From Desulfonatronospira sp. (GTDB taxonomy: Bacteria; Desulfobacterota; Desulfovibrionia; Desulfovibrionales; Desulfonatronovibrionaceae): DNA of 21,038 bases. The position numbers and the translations under genes were made by a program. The notes under the pieces were generated by a model. It did not search any database. It was not told the DNA's origin and saw only the letters and a program-made list of their open reading frames with translations. The stretch covers positions 1-21,038 of the forward strand of contig PWSL01000139.1 in the NCBI GenBank assembly GCA_003563255.1, given 5' to 3'. This document shows, piece after piece, positions 8,362 through 13,882 of the stretch; the first letter of the stretch is position 1, and each line of letters starts with the position of its first letter.

Positions 8362-8377
8362 TTTCCCCCCCTGAGTA

Positions 8378-8403
8378 GTATCTGTTTAGCGTTAAACAGA
8401 TAC
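8378..8403. repeat. Bare type A palindrome (two termini, no core)
   Basis: GTATCTGTTTAGCG is fused directly to TTAAACAGATAC, giving a 26-bp near-perfect palindrome that consists only of the two type A ends. The flanks share CTGAGT (8371-8376 and 8405-8410) within 8-bp windows that match at 6 of 8 positions. It appears to be an internally deleted type A element and sits 16 bases upstream of the SIMPL start codon. Confidence 0.75.
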
Positions 8404-8642
8404 ACTGAGTCTTTCCTTTGTTTTTATGACAGGATTTCAGATGAAAGTCACTATCTTTCCAGCGAAAATATTCAATTTTTGCTGTGCAGCCATGGTGCAG
8501 CATTTTGCATGTCGCATAGCTTCCTGCCCCTGAGGCCCGTGCCTACGGGTCGTCTTTCAGCCCGCAGGTCTTCCAGGCCTCTCTGGGCTGGAAACACAGC
8601 CTGGCGCTATAATCCCGTCATTGCTCAAAAATATTTTGTTTA
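8404..8642. other. Intergenic region upstream of the SIMPL gene
   Basis: No gene was found. Two small hairpins can be drawn: CCCGT/ACGGG around 8537-8550, and TTCCAG/CTGGAA around 8569-8591. GCATTTTGCATGTCGCAT near 8501 resembles the inner part of a type A end and may be an old remnant. The SIMPL promoter should lie here on the minus strand, but no clear -35/-10 pair was identified. Confidence 0.4.
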
Positions 8643-8646
8643 TTAT

Positions 8647-8801
8647 CACTACAGCGAAACTTATGACTGACCTCCGGGGACTGGCTCTCCCCGCACTTAT
8701 TTTTCCCAATAAAACCAAGATCATTTGTAATAAAAATAAGTGCGGGGGTGCCTGTCCCCAATTGAGATACGTAATTATATTTTATAAGTTTCGCTGTAGT
8801 G
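8647..8801. repeat. Complete type B repeat with core i hairpin
   Basis: It begins CACTACAGCGAAACTTATGA and ends TATAAGTTTCGCTGTAGTG. Inside are GGGGACTGGCTCTCC, the core i stem with the common loop (CCAATAAAACCAAGATCATT), and GTGCCTGTCCCC. It is flanked by TTAT direct repeats (8643-8646 and 8802-8805), consistent with a 4-bp target duplication. It lies between the divergent SIMPL and FadL-type genes. Confidence 0.88.
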
Positions 8802-8830
8802 TTATGATAGGGTGTTAAAAGTAACTCACT

Positions 8831-8857
8831 AAAATAATACATAGAATTTATTATTTT
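8831..8857. promoter_or_regulatory. Possible operator: 9-bp inverted repeat in the AT-rich fadL leader
   Basis: AAAATAATA (8831-8839) and TATTATTTT (8849-8857) form a perfect inverted repeat with a 9-base spacer inside a very AT-rich tract (8806-8960) upstream of the outer membrane protein gene. It could bind a dimeric regulator or simply reflect base composition. TTGCTT (8904-8909) and TATAGG (8925-8930) are a possible but poorly spaced (15 bp) promoter. Confidence 0.3.
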
Positions 8858-9000
8858 AAAATACCTATCAATTATATCTACAATTAAATTTTTAGTTATG
8901 CCCTTGCTTTTTGGGGTGAAAAATTATAGGACATGCCTGATTTTTGTGTGGTTAAAAATATTTTTGTAACAACTAGCGCAAATTTATTCTGGAGGGGGGT

Positions 9001-10266
9001 ATGAACTGGAAAAAAGTCGTGCTGATCTTGATGCTGATCTGTTTTGGATACGCCGGCAATGCCGGTGCAGCCGGGTTTGCCCTTTACGAGTGGGGCTCAA
9101 GGGGGACGTCTCTCGGGGGGACAATGCTTGGCAGAGCTGACGATGCCTCTGCAGTTGCCTATAATCCAGCCGGGATTACACAGCTTGATGGGACCAGGAC
9201 CCAGATCGGCTTGTCTGTGGTGGCTCCTGGAGGGGATATAAAAACCACTGATGCTGCAGGAAGCAGTCAGACAACCAGCATTAAAAGTAACTACTGGATT
9301 CCACCGCACGCTTTTTTGACACACCAGCTGACCGATCAGGCCTGGCTTGGCTTAGGGGTATACAGCAGGTTCGGCCTGGGTACTGAATACCCGGATGACT
9401 GGCCGGGCAGGTATAACTCAGTTTTCACCAGGGTACAGTCCCTGTCTTTCAACCCCAACCTGGCATTGAAACTGTCTGAATCCTGGTCCCTGGCTTTCGG
9501 TGGCGAGATCATGTGGTTTGACTTTAATCAGGAGCGTGCCATTAATGCCATGGGGCAACAGGTAAGGAGTCAAGATGTGGATGCCAAGGTTAGCGGGGAC
9601 AGCTATGGTATAGGTGCCAATGTCGCCCTACATTATAAACCCAACGACACCTGGGCGGTGGGTTTTACATATAAAAGTCGGGTTGAGCATTCTCTTGACG
9701 GGGATGCCAGGTTTGACCGTCCAGCTGTACTGCCTGCCGGACTGTTTGAAAATACTTCTGCCAAGGGCGATATTACACTGCCGGACTCTTTTGGTCTGGG
9801 CATCATGTTCAGACCTATGGAAAGGCTTACCCTGGAAGCCAATGCCATATACACCCTTTGGAGCACCTATGACGAGCTCAGGATTGATTATGGATCACCC
9901 TTGAATCCGATGGACCCCTCCACTGACACCACTGTAACCGACAAAAAATGGCGGGATGTATGGCGTTTTCAGTTTGGGGTTGAGTATGATCTTAATGATC
10001 TTCTGGACCTTCGGCTGGGGTATGTTTTTGACCAGATCCCGGACAGGGACAGTTATGCTGACTACATGACACCTACCAACCACCGCAATATTCTTAACAC
10101 CGGCATTGGCTTCAGCTGGGAAAAGGCCAGCCTGGACTTTTCCTATTCTTACCTGTGGTTTTCCGACCGCAGAATTGATGCCAGGGCAGAGGATGGTGTT
10201 CTGGACAGCAAATTTAAAAACGGACATACCCATATTGGAAGCGTGAGCTTCAGCTACATGTTTTGA
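9001..10266 (+). CDS. FadL/TodX-type outer membrane transport protein
   Basis: A 421-residue outer membrane beta-barrel of the OmpP1/FadL/TodX family, which passes hydrophobic compounds (long-chain fatty acids, aromatic hydrocarbons) across the outer membrane. The signal peptide runs to about residue 23 (MNWKKVVLIL start, then NAGAAGF). The mature N-terminus GFALYEWGSRGTSLGG and ADDASAVAYNPAGI carry the family's hatch region and NPAG motif. The alternating amphipathic barrel ends in SFSYMF with a terminal phenylalanine, as expected for barrel assembly. It is slightly shorter than E. coli FadL. GGAGG lies 5 bases before the ATG. The gene is flanked by repeats and appears monocistronic; the substrate is unknown. 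Confidence 0.9.
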   Translation: MNWKKVVLILMLICFGYAGNAGAAGFALYEWGSRGTSLGGTMLGRADDASAVAYNPAGITQLDGTRTQIGLSVVAPGGDIKTTDAAGSSQTTSIKSNYWIPPHAFLTHQLTDQAWLGLGVYSRFGLGTEYPDDWPGRYNSVFTRVQSLSFNPNLALKLSESWSLAFGGEIMWFDFNQERAINAMGQQVRSQDVDAKVSGDSYGIGANVALHYKPNDTWAVGFTYKSRVEHSLDGDARFDRPAVLPAGLFENTSAKGDITLPDSFGLGIMFRPMERLTLEANAIYTLWSTYDELRIDYGSPLNPMDPSTDTTVTDKKWRDVWRFQFGVEYDLNDLLDLRLGYVFDQIPDRDSYADYMTPTNHRNILNTGIGFSWEKASLDFSYSYLWFSDRRIDARAEDGVLDSKFKNGHTHIGSVSFSYMF

Positions 10267-10425
10267 TGGCTTTGGGCATAAAGAGTGGAGCTTGGTGGGG
10301 TGCCTGTCCCATTTGAAATATCCGGTAGATTTTAAAAGTTTGGCTGAATTTTTTAGTTTTTTTTATGCCTTGAGGCTTGAGATGCCAGGTTTGAGCTCAG
10401 AGCTATTAGCAATATTTTTTTTTTG
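10267..10425. other. fadL downstream region with solo GTGCCTGTCCC remnant
   Basis: GGTGGGGTGCCTGTCCCA near 10294-10311 matches the right arm of the composite repeats without a hairpin or terminus nearby. It is followed by T-rich sequence. No gene was found. Confidence 0.4.
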
Positions 10426-10455
10426 ACAGGGAACACCCCCGGGGTTGTTCCCTGT
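10426..10455. terminator. 30-bp near-perfect palindrome, possible terminator of fadL
   Basis: ACAGGGAACACCCC and its mirror GGGGTTGTTCCCTGT give 28 of 30 symmetrical bases with almost no loop. A ten-T tract precedes it (10415-10424) and only a weak TTCAATTT tract follows. It could end transcription of the outer membrane protein gene or be another short mobile hairpin. It does not share the arms of the A/B/C repeats. Confidence 0.45.
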
Positions 10456-10499
10456 TTCAATTTCTGGCAGTAATTGTGGTGAACTACAGCGAAACTTAT

Positions 10500-10675
10500 G
10501 TAACCATTCAGGGGGGCAGATACCGGCCCGGGACAGTCCCCGCGATACCTTTTCTGCACAAATAAAAAATGACAAATGCGCAGTTGTGTGCACCTGCACA
10601 GCTAGTACTCAGCGGGGAACAGTCCCCAGGCCTTGTGCCAGTAATCACCACCGAGGACCCCCACTGAATGGTTAC
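10500..10675. mobile_element. Type C MITE-like repeat, diverged core
   Basis: The ends are GTAACCATTCAGGGGGGC and CCCCCACTGAATGGTTAC. The sub-terminal arms CCGGGACAGTCCCCGC and AGCGGGGAACAGTCCCC match those at 4681-4838, but the core stem differs. After removing the B element next to it, the flanks read AAACTTAT and AGTTTTAT, only 5 of 8 alike, so the copy is old or the duplication is lost. Confidence 0.7.
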
Positions 10676-10828
10676 CACTACAGCGAAACTTACTTATTGA
10701 CCTCCGGGAACTGGCTCTCCCCGCACTTATTTTTTCCAATAAAACCAAGATCATTTGTAATAAAAATAAGTGCGGGGGTGCCTGTCCCCAATTGAGATAC
10801 CCTGTATTTTATAAGTTTAGCTGTAGTG
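10676..10828. repeat. Complete type B repeat with core i hairpin
   Basis: CACTACAGCGAAACTTACTT through TATAAGTTTAGCTGTAGTG, with the same arms, stem and loop as the copy at 8647-8801. It is bordered by TTAC at 10672-10675 and 10829-10832. The left TTAC is the end of the adjoining type C element, so this B copy inserted into the type C terminus. Confidence 0.88.
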
Positions 10829-10872
10829 TTACAGTTTTATTAGTATCGCTGTAGTGGTAAAGGAGTTTTGCA

Positions 10873-11976
10873 ATGAGTAAAGTATATTTCTGGAATTTGC
10901 GGGCTTCGCGAAAGATGCCCTATGACCTTCGCCTGAAAAAGCTTTTGAAAAAGATCGACCTGGGTAGTATGCTGGAACCGGGCATGCTCGCCGCAGTAAA
11001 GATTCATTTCGGAGAGGGCGGTACAACCGGCTTTGTGTCGCCTTTGTGGATCAGGCCGGTAGTGGAGTTTATCAAAAAGACCGGGGCCAGGCCGTTTCTC
11101 ACAGACACCAATACCCTGTATGTGGGCAACAGGGGAGAAGCTGTATCCCACCACTTGCAGGCCGCCTTGCATGGGTTCGACCCCAATATTGTCGGGGCGC
11201 CTGTGATAATTGCCGACGGTCTGAAGAGCAACCACCGGAGAAAGGTATTTTATGAAGGCCGGCGTTTGCGCGAATTTTATCTGGCCGGCGATATTATTGA
11301 TGCCGACTTTATGGTCAATGTCAGCCATTTTAAGGGCCATGAGCTCGCAGGTTTCGGCGGGGCCTTAAAAAATCTGGCCATGGGTTGTGCCACCAGACAG
11401 GGCAAAATGCACCAGCACTCAGGTCTGGAACCAAAGATTGAAGACTCTCACTGCCAGGGCTGTGGTATGTGTGTTCAGATGTGCGCCTCCGGGGCCCTTT
11501 CACTGGATAATGGCAAAATATGTATGGATCCTGAGAAATGCGTGGGCTGCGCAGCCTGTATCCTTGCATGCAGGACCGGGGCTTTACAGATTAACTGGCA
11601 GACCGAAATGGATGCATTTCTGGAGCGCATGATAGAGTATGCGGCAGCAGTGCTTTCCAGTAAACGAGACAAATGTGTGCATATAAACTACATTTTCAAT
11701 GTCACCCCTGACTGCGACTGTCCAGGGTTCAGTGATGCCCCCCTGTGCCCGGATCTGGGCGTGCTGGCTTCCCATGATCCTGTAGCCCTGGATCAGGCAT
11801 GCCTGGACCTGGTGAATATGGCCCAACCCTTGCATCCAAGTTTATTGCCGGAAGACATCAGGCCGGGTCAGGACAAATTTACTGCTGTTCATCCTAAAAC
11901 CAACGGGGCTCATGCCCTGGAATATGCCCGGCATCTGGGTCTTGGGAGCCAGAATTACGAACTTGCAGGGATATGA
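10873..11976 (+). CDS. DUF362 protein with two 4Fe-4S ferredoxin motifs
   Basis: A 367-residue cytoplasmic iron-sulfur protein. The N-terminal DUF362 part has AVKIHFGEGGTTGFV (41-55), a TDTNTLYVG segment (78-86) and NVSHFKGHELAGFGGALKN (149-167). Two CxxCxxCxxxC motifs follow at Cys194/197/200/204 and Cys223/226/229/233, each able to hold a 4Fe-4S cluster. The DUF362 fold resumes after the ferredoxin insert, with CDCPGF and SHDPVALDQACLDL. Proteins of this design are common in anaerobes, and no biochemical function is established. TAAAGGAG lies 7 bases before the ATG, directly after a type B repeat end. A truncated type A repeat starts within a few bases of the stop codon. It is apparently a single gene. 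Confidence 0.9.
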   Translation: MSKVYFWNLRASRKMPYDLRLKKLLKKIDLGSMLEPGMLAAVKIHFGEGGTTGFVSPLWIRPVVEFIKKTGARPFLTDTNTLYVGNRGEAVSHHLQAALHGFDPNIVGAPVIIADGLKSNHRRKVFYEGRRLREFYLAGDIIDADFMVNVSHFKGHELAGFGGALKNLAMGCATRQGKMHQHSGLEPKIEDSHCQGCGMCVQMCASGALSLDNGKICMDPEKCVGCAACILACRTGALQINWQTEMDAFLERMIEYAAAVLSSKRDKCVHINYIFNVTPDCDCPGFSDAPLCPDLGVLASHDPVALDQACLDLVNMAQPLHPSLLPEDIRPGQDKFTAVHPKTNGAHALEYARHLGLGSQNYELAGI

Positions 11977-11978
11977 TA

Positions 11979-12068
11979 TGATGCGAGTCGTTTTAAGCAC
12001 AAAATGATGCTCAAGTGGGTCCCGGAGTGCCTGTCCCCTGCCTTCCAAAAAAAGCGCTAAACAGATAC
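11979..12068. repeat. Right half of a type A repeat with core ii
   Basis: From the loop (GTTTTAAGCACAAAATGATG) through CAAGTGGGTCCCGG, TGCCTGTCCCC and AAAGCGCTAAACAGATAC ending at 12068. The left stem and left end are missing. The element begins about two bases after the stop codon of the DUF362 gene. Confidence 0.75.
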
Positions 12069-12161
12069 GTAGTGCATATCTGTATGCAAAATAACTTGTT
12101 TTATTGGAAAAAGTGGCTTCCTGCCCGGAGGAGGGACTCGTAAGGGAAGAACCTGTTCCAG
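12069..12161. other. Intergenic stretch between repeat remnants
   Basis: No gene seen. It begins GTAGTGC directly after the type A end, possibly a type B relic, and continues into the decayed type C copy without a recognisable left terminus. Confidence 0.35.
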
Positions 12162-12215
12162 TCACGCCTTCAGCGTGATTGCCAACAATCACCATCGAGG
12201 TCCCCCTGAATGGTT
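12162..12215. repeat. Right half of a decayed type C repeat
   Basis: CACCATCGAGG and CCCCCTGAATGGTT (12202-12215) match the right portion of the type C copies at 4681-4838 and 10500-10675. A TCACGC/GCGTGA hairpin (12162-12178) occupies the place of the core. No left terminus was found. Confidence 0.55.
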
Positions 12216-12279
12216 GCGTCTGAATGACGAATAAGTACTGGACAGGCCATAATTGATTGTACTATGTTGATTGCTCTTT

Positions 12280-12575
12280 GCTTCAGCGAAACTCATTATT
12301 GACCTCCGGGAACTGGCTCTTTTGCCGCTGGTGTGCCCGGCCGTTTTACGGTTAGAAGTTCGGCAAAAGTGCCTGTCCCCGGTGGTCTAATTATTACAGT
12401 ATCTATTTAGCGCTTTGGATGTGGCATGGGGACTGGCTCTTCCGGGACCCACTTGTCCCAGAAAATGAGTCATTTTGAGCACAAATTGATGCTCAAGTGG
12501 GTCCCGGAGTGACTGTCCCCTGCTTTCCTTAAAAAGCGCTAAACAGATACTTATCACAAAGGTGTCGCTGTAGTG
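12280..12575. repeat. Type B repeat with core iii, interrupted by a type A repeat
   Basis: The left part (CTTCAGCGAAACTCATTATT, GACCTCCGGGAACTGGCTC) is a decayed B end carrying a different core: TTTTGCCG (12320-12327) with CGGCAAAA (12361-12368), followed by GTGCCTGTCCCC. The matching right B end GGTGTCGCTGTAGTG finishes at 12575. A complete type A element with its duplications lies between, so A jumped into B. Confidence 0.75.
12399..12550. repeat. Complete type A repeat with core ii hairpin
   Basis: GTATCTATTTAGCGCTTT through AAAGCGCTAAACAGATAC, 152 bp. It has GGGGACTGGCTCTT, the 14-bp core ii stem and a GTGACTGTCCCC right arm. The flanks TTATTACA (12391-12398) and TTATCACA (12551-12558) agree at 7 of 8 positions. 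Confidence 0.88.
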
Positions 12576-12603
12576 TTTACAATTATCAGCTTTTTTTTAC
12601 TCT
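12576..12603 (+). promoter_or_regulatory. Weak candidate promoter of the small basic protein gene
   Basis: TTTACA (12576-12581) and TACTCT (12598-12603) are separated by 16 bases and lie directly after a type B end. The match to a sigma-70 promoter is modest. Confidence 0.3.
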
Positions 12604-12630
12604 CAAGTTTATATAGGGAGGTTTGATATA

Positions 12631-12747
12631 ATGAGTCGCCACAAGAAGATAGAACGTCACAAGGAACTGGACCGACGCCGCCGCAGAAAGAAAAAGCGTC
12701 TCAAGCAGCGCAAGAAAGAGGCCATTCAGGCAGCCGCAAAAGCCTAG
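12631..12747 (+). CDS. Small highly basic protein, 38 residues
   Basis: An ATG at 12631 preceded by AGGGAGG (9-base spacing) opens a 38-codon frame ending at TAG 12745-12747. The product starts MSRHKKIERHKELDRRRR and continues with a KKKRLKQRKKEA run and an AAAKA tail. About half the residues are Lys or Arg, it has no cysteine, and it is probably one helix. Similar tiny Arg/Lys-rich proteins occur in Desulfovibrionales-type genomes, possibly the group called DUF6800; that link is from memory and unverified. Binding RNA, ribosomes or DNA is a guess from charge alone. The gene lies between two type A repeats, and the target duplication of the downstream one begins with its stop codon. The clean RBS and balanced codon use argue for a real gene. 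Confidence 0.7.
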   Translation: MSRHKKIERHKELDRRRRRKKKRLKQRKKEAIQAAAKA

Positions 12748-12752
12748 CCGTC

Positions 12753-12903
12753 GTATCTGTTTAGCGTTTGCATCTGGCACAGGGACTGGCTTTTCCGGGA
12801 TCCACTTGCCCCAAAAGATGGGACGTTTTTGAGCATAAAATGATGTTCAAGTAGGTCCCGTAGTGCCTGTCCCCTGCTTTCCTTAAAAGCGCAAAACAGA
12901 TAC
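12753..12903. repeat. Complete type A repeat with core ii hairpin at the small gene's stop codon
   Basis: GTATCTGTTTAGCGTTTGC through AAAGCGCAAAACAGATAC, 151 bp. The core ii stem carries two changed pairs, one of which still pairs as G-U in RNA. The flanks TAGCCGTC (12745-12752) and CAGCTGTC (12904-12911) differ only by two T/C transitions. The TAG of the left flank is the stop codon of the small basic protein gene. Confidence 0.85.
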
Positions 12904-13068
12904 CAGCTGTCATGGCTTGACAATATCCGGCACTTTTTCAGGTCTTGACAATTGCATATTAAACTGTAGATGATCGTCCTTGTCTGGCGGGTCTGCAGTG
13001 ATTATCTTAAACTGAAGATATTGAATACTTTGTATGCAGGTCACTTCTTTTGAACAGGCTTTTTTTGG
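12904..13068. other. Intergenic stretch without recognised features
   Basis: About 165 bases between two repeats show no gene with a start site and no repeat family member. It may contain part of the fmdB-type gene's upstream control region. Confidence 0.4.
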
Positions 13069-13219
13069 GTATCTGTTTAGCACTACTGCGAAACTTATAT
13101 ATTGACCTCCGGAGACTGGCTCTCCCCGCACTTTTTTTTAATTCGGTCATACATCCTTCAGAAAAATAAGTGCGGGAAGAACCAGTCCCCGTACCAAATG
13201 CAAAGCGTTAAACTGATAC
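13069..13219. repeat. Hybrid type A/type B repeat with core i hairpin
   Basis: GTATCTGTTTAG runs directly into CACTACTGCGAAACTTAT, so a B left end is inserted in an A left end. The core i stem follows (left arm partly decayed, CCGCACTTTTTT), then AACCAGTCCCC and a pure A right end AAAGCGTTAAACTGATAC. No B right end is present. The flanking 8-mers (TTTTTTGG, CTTATATG) match poorly. Confidence 0.75.
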
Positions 13220-13373
13220 CTTATATGTGACTCACCCCTGAAGCCCTGTCAAAAAACCGGCATCACGCTGATCGCGTATAGACGCGTGGCAGGAAAGCGT
13301 GGCAGGAGGCCGTGACACATACAAGGCCCAGAATTTATTCTTACTTTATTTTAAACCTTTTAAGGAGGAACAT

Positions 13374-13679
13374 ATGCCTATTTACGAATACAGGTGCAAC
13401 GAATGCCACCAGCTGTTTGAGGAGTGGCAGAAGGATTTTCAGGAACGTGATGTCAATTGCCCCATTTGCGGGGGCGGTTCATCCAGGCTTATTTCCAACT
13501 CAGCCTTTGTGCTGAAAGGAAGCGGCTGGTATACGACGGATTATTGCAAAAACAGAATCGAGGCCGGCAACGGAAACGGAAAAAGCACAACCAATACCGA
13601 AGCAGCCAAAAACGACTCTACGTCCTCTACCGGCTCTGAAACCAGTACCCAGACTACCCAGGAAACAACAAGCAGTTAA
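13374..13679 (+). CDS. FmdB-family zinc ribbon protein
   Basis: A 101-residue protein. It starts MPIYEYRCNECHQLFEEWQK and has a second CPICGGG pair, so CxxC and CxxC knuckles (Cys8/Cys11 and the CPIC pair near residues 29-32) make the single zinc ribbon of the FmdB/CxxC_CxxC_SSSS family. The segment SAFVLKGSGWYTTDY is also typical. The C-terminal 40 residues are a low-complexity Thr/Ser/Asn/Glu tail. The ATG at 13374 is chosen over upstream frames because AAGGAGG lies 5 bases before it and the family begins MPxYEY. FmdB was named as a regulator of formamidase, but most homologues have no proven role. It precedes purB in the same direction, with a decayed repeat between. Confidence 0.88.
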   Translation: MPIYEYRCNECHQLFEEWQKDFQERDVNCPICGGGSSRLISNSAFVLKGSGWYTTDYCKNRIEAGNGNGKSTTNTEAAKNDSTSSTGSETSTQTTQETTSS

Positions 13680-13712
13680 ATTCAAAAAGACAGCATACAG
13701 CTGCCAATTTTA

Positions 13713-13830
13713 CACTGCAGCGACATTATAAAAGTCTTCCTCTGAGCCTGAATCCGTGCAGTTCTTTTTTTTACGGATTCAGGTTAAAAAATAAATACGG
13801 GATGCCTGTCCCCGGTGGCCGAGTGACAGG
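13713..13830. repeat. Decayed type B repeat with an alternative hairpin
   Basis: CACTGCAGCGACATTATAA at 13713 resembles a B left end. CCTGAATCCGT (13747-13757) and ACGGATTCAGG (13773-13783) form an 11-bp perfect stem. AAAATAAATACGGGATGCCT then echoes the core i right arm, and GTCCCC follows. No right terminus is visible. The stem could also help to end fmdB-type transcription, though no T-run follows on the plus strand. Confidence 0.5.
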
Positions 13831-13882
13831 ACCCCGGTTGAACACCCTTTGATGCAGCAGAGGATTATCGCCTGACAAAATC

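Larger units (their letters stand above)
10482..10856. repeat. Type B repeat interrupted by type C and another type B element
   Basis: AACTACAGCGAAACTTAT at 10482 and TTAGTATCGCTGTAGTG ending at 10856 look like left and right B ends. Between them lie a type C element (10500-10675) and an intact B element (10676-10828). The right end stops 16 bases before the ATG of the DUF362 gene, so the RBS TAAAGGAG begins 2 bases outside the repeat. No clear duplication flanks this outer pair. Confidence 0.6.

Noticed and set aside
10445..10795. Open frames within the repeats, giving similar peptides at several loci.
   Set aside because: They arise from the repeated DNA, have no RBS, and differ in frame at stops between copies.
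12399..12903. Two type A repeats flanking the small gene as a composite transposon.
   Set aside because: Each copy has its own distinct octamer flanks (TTATTACA/TTATCACA and TAGCCGTC/CAGCTGTC), and the outermost flanks do not match, so they are independent insertions.
13747..13783. Intrinsic terminator after the FmdB-type gene.
   Set aside because: The 11-bp stem is perfect, but the T-run lies in the loop and no T-run follows the stem on the plus strand, so it is listed only as part of a decayed repeat.
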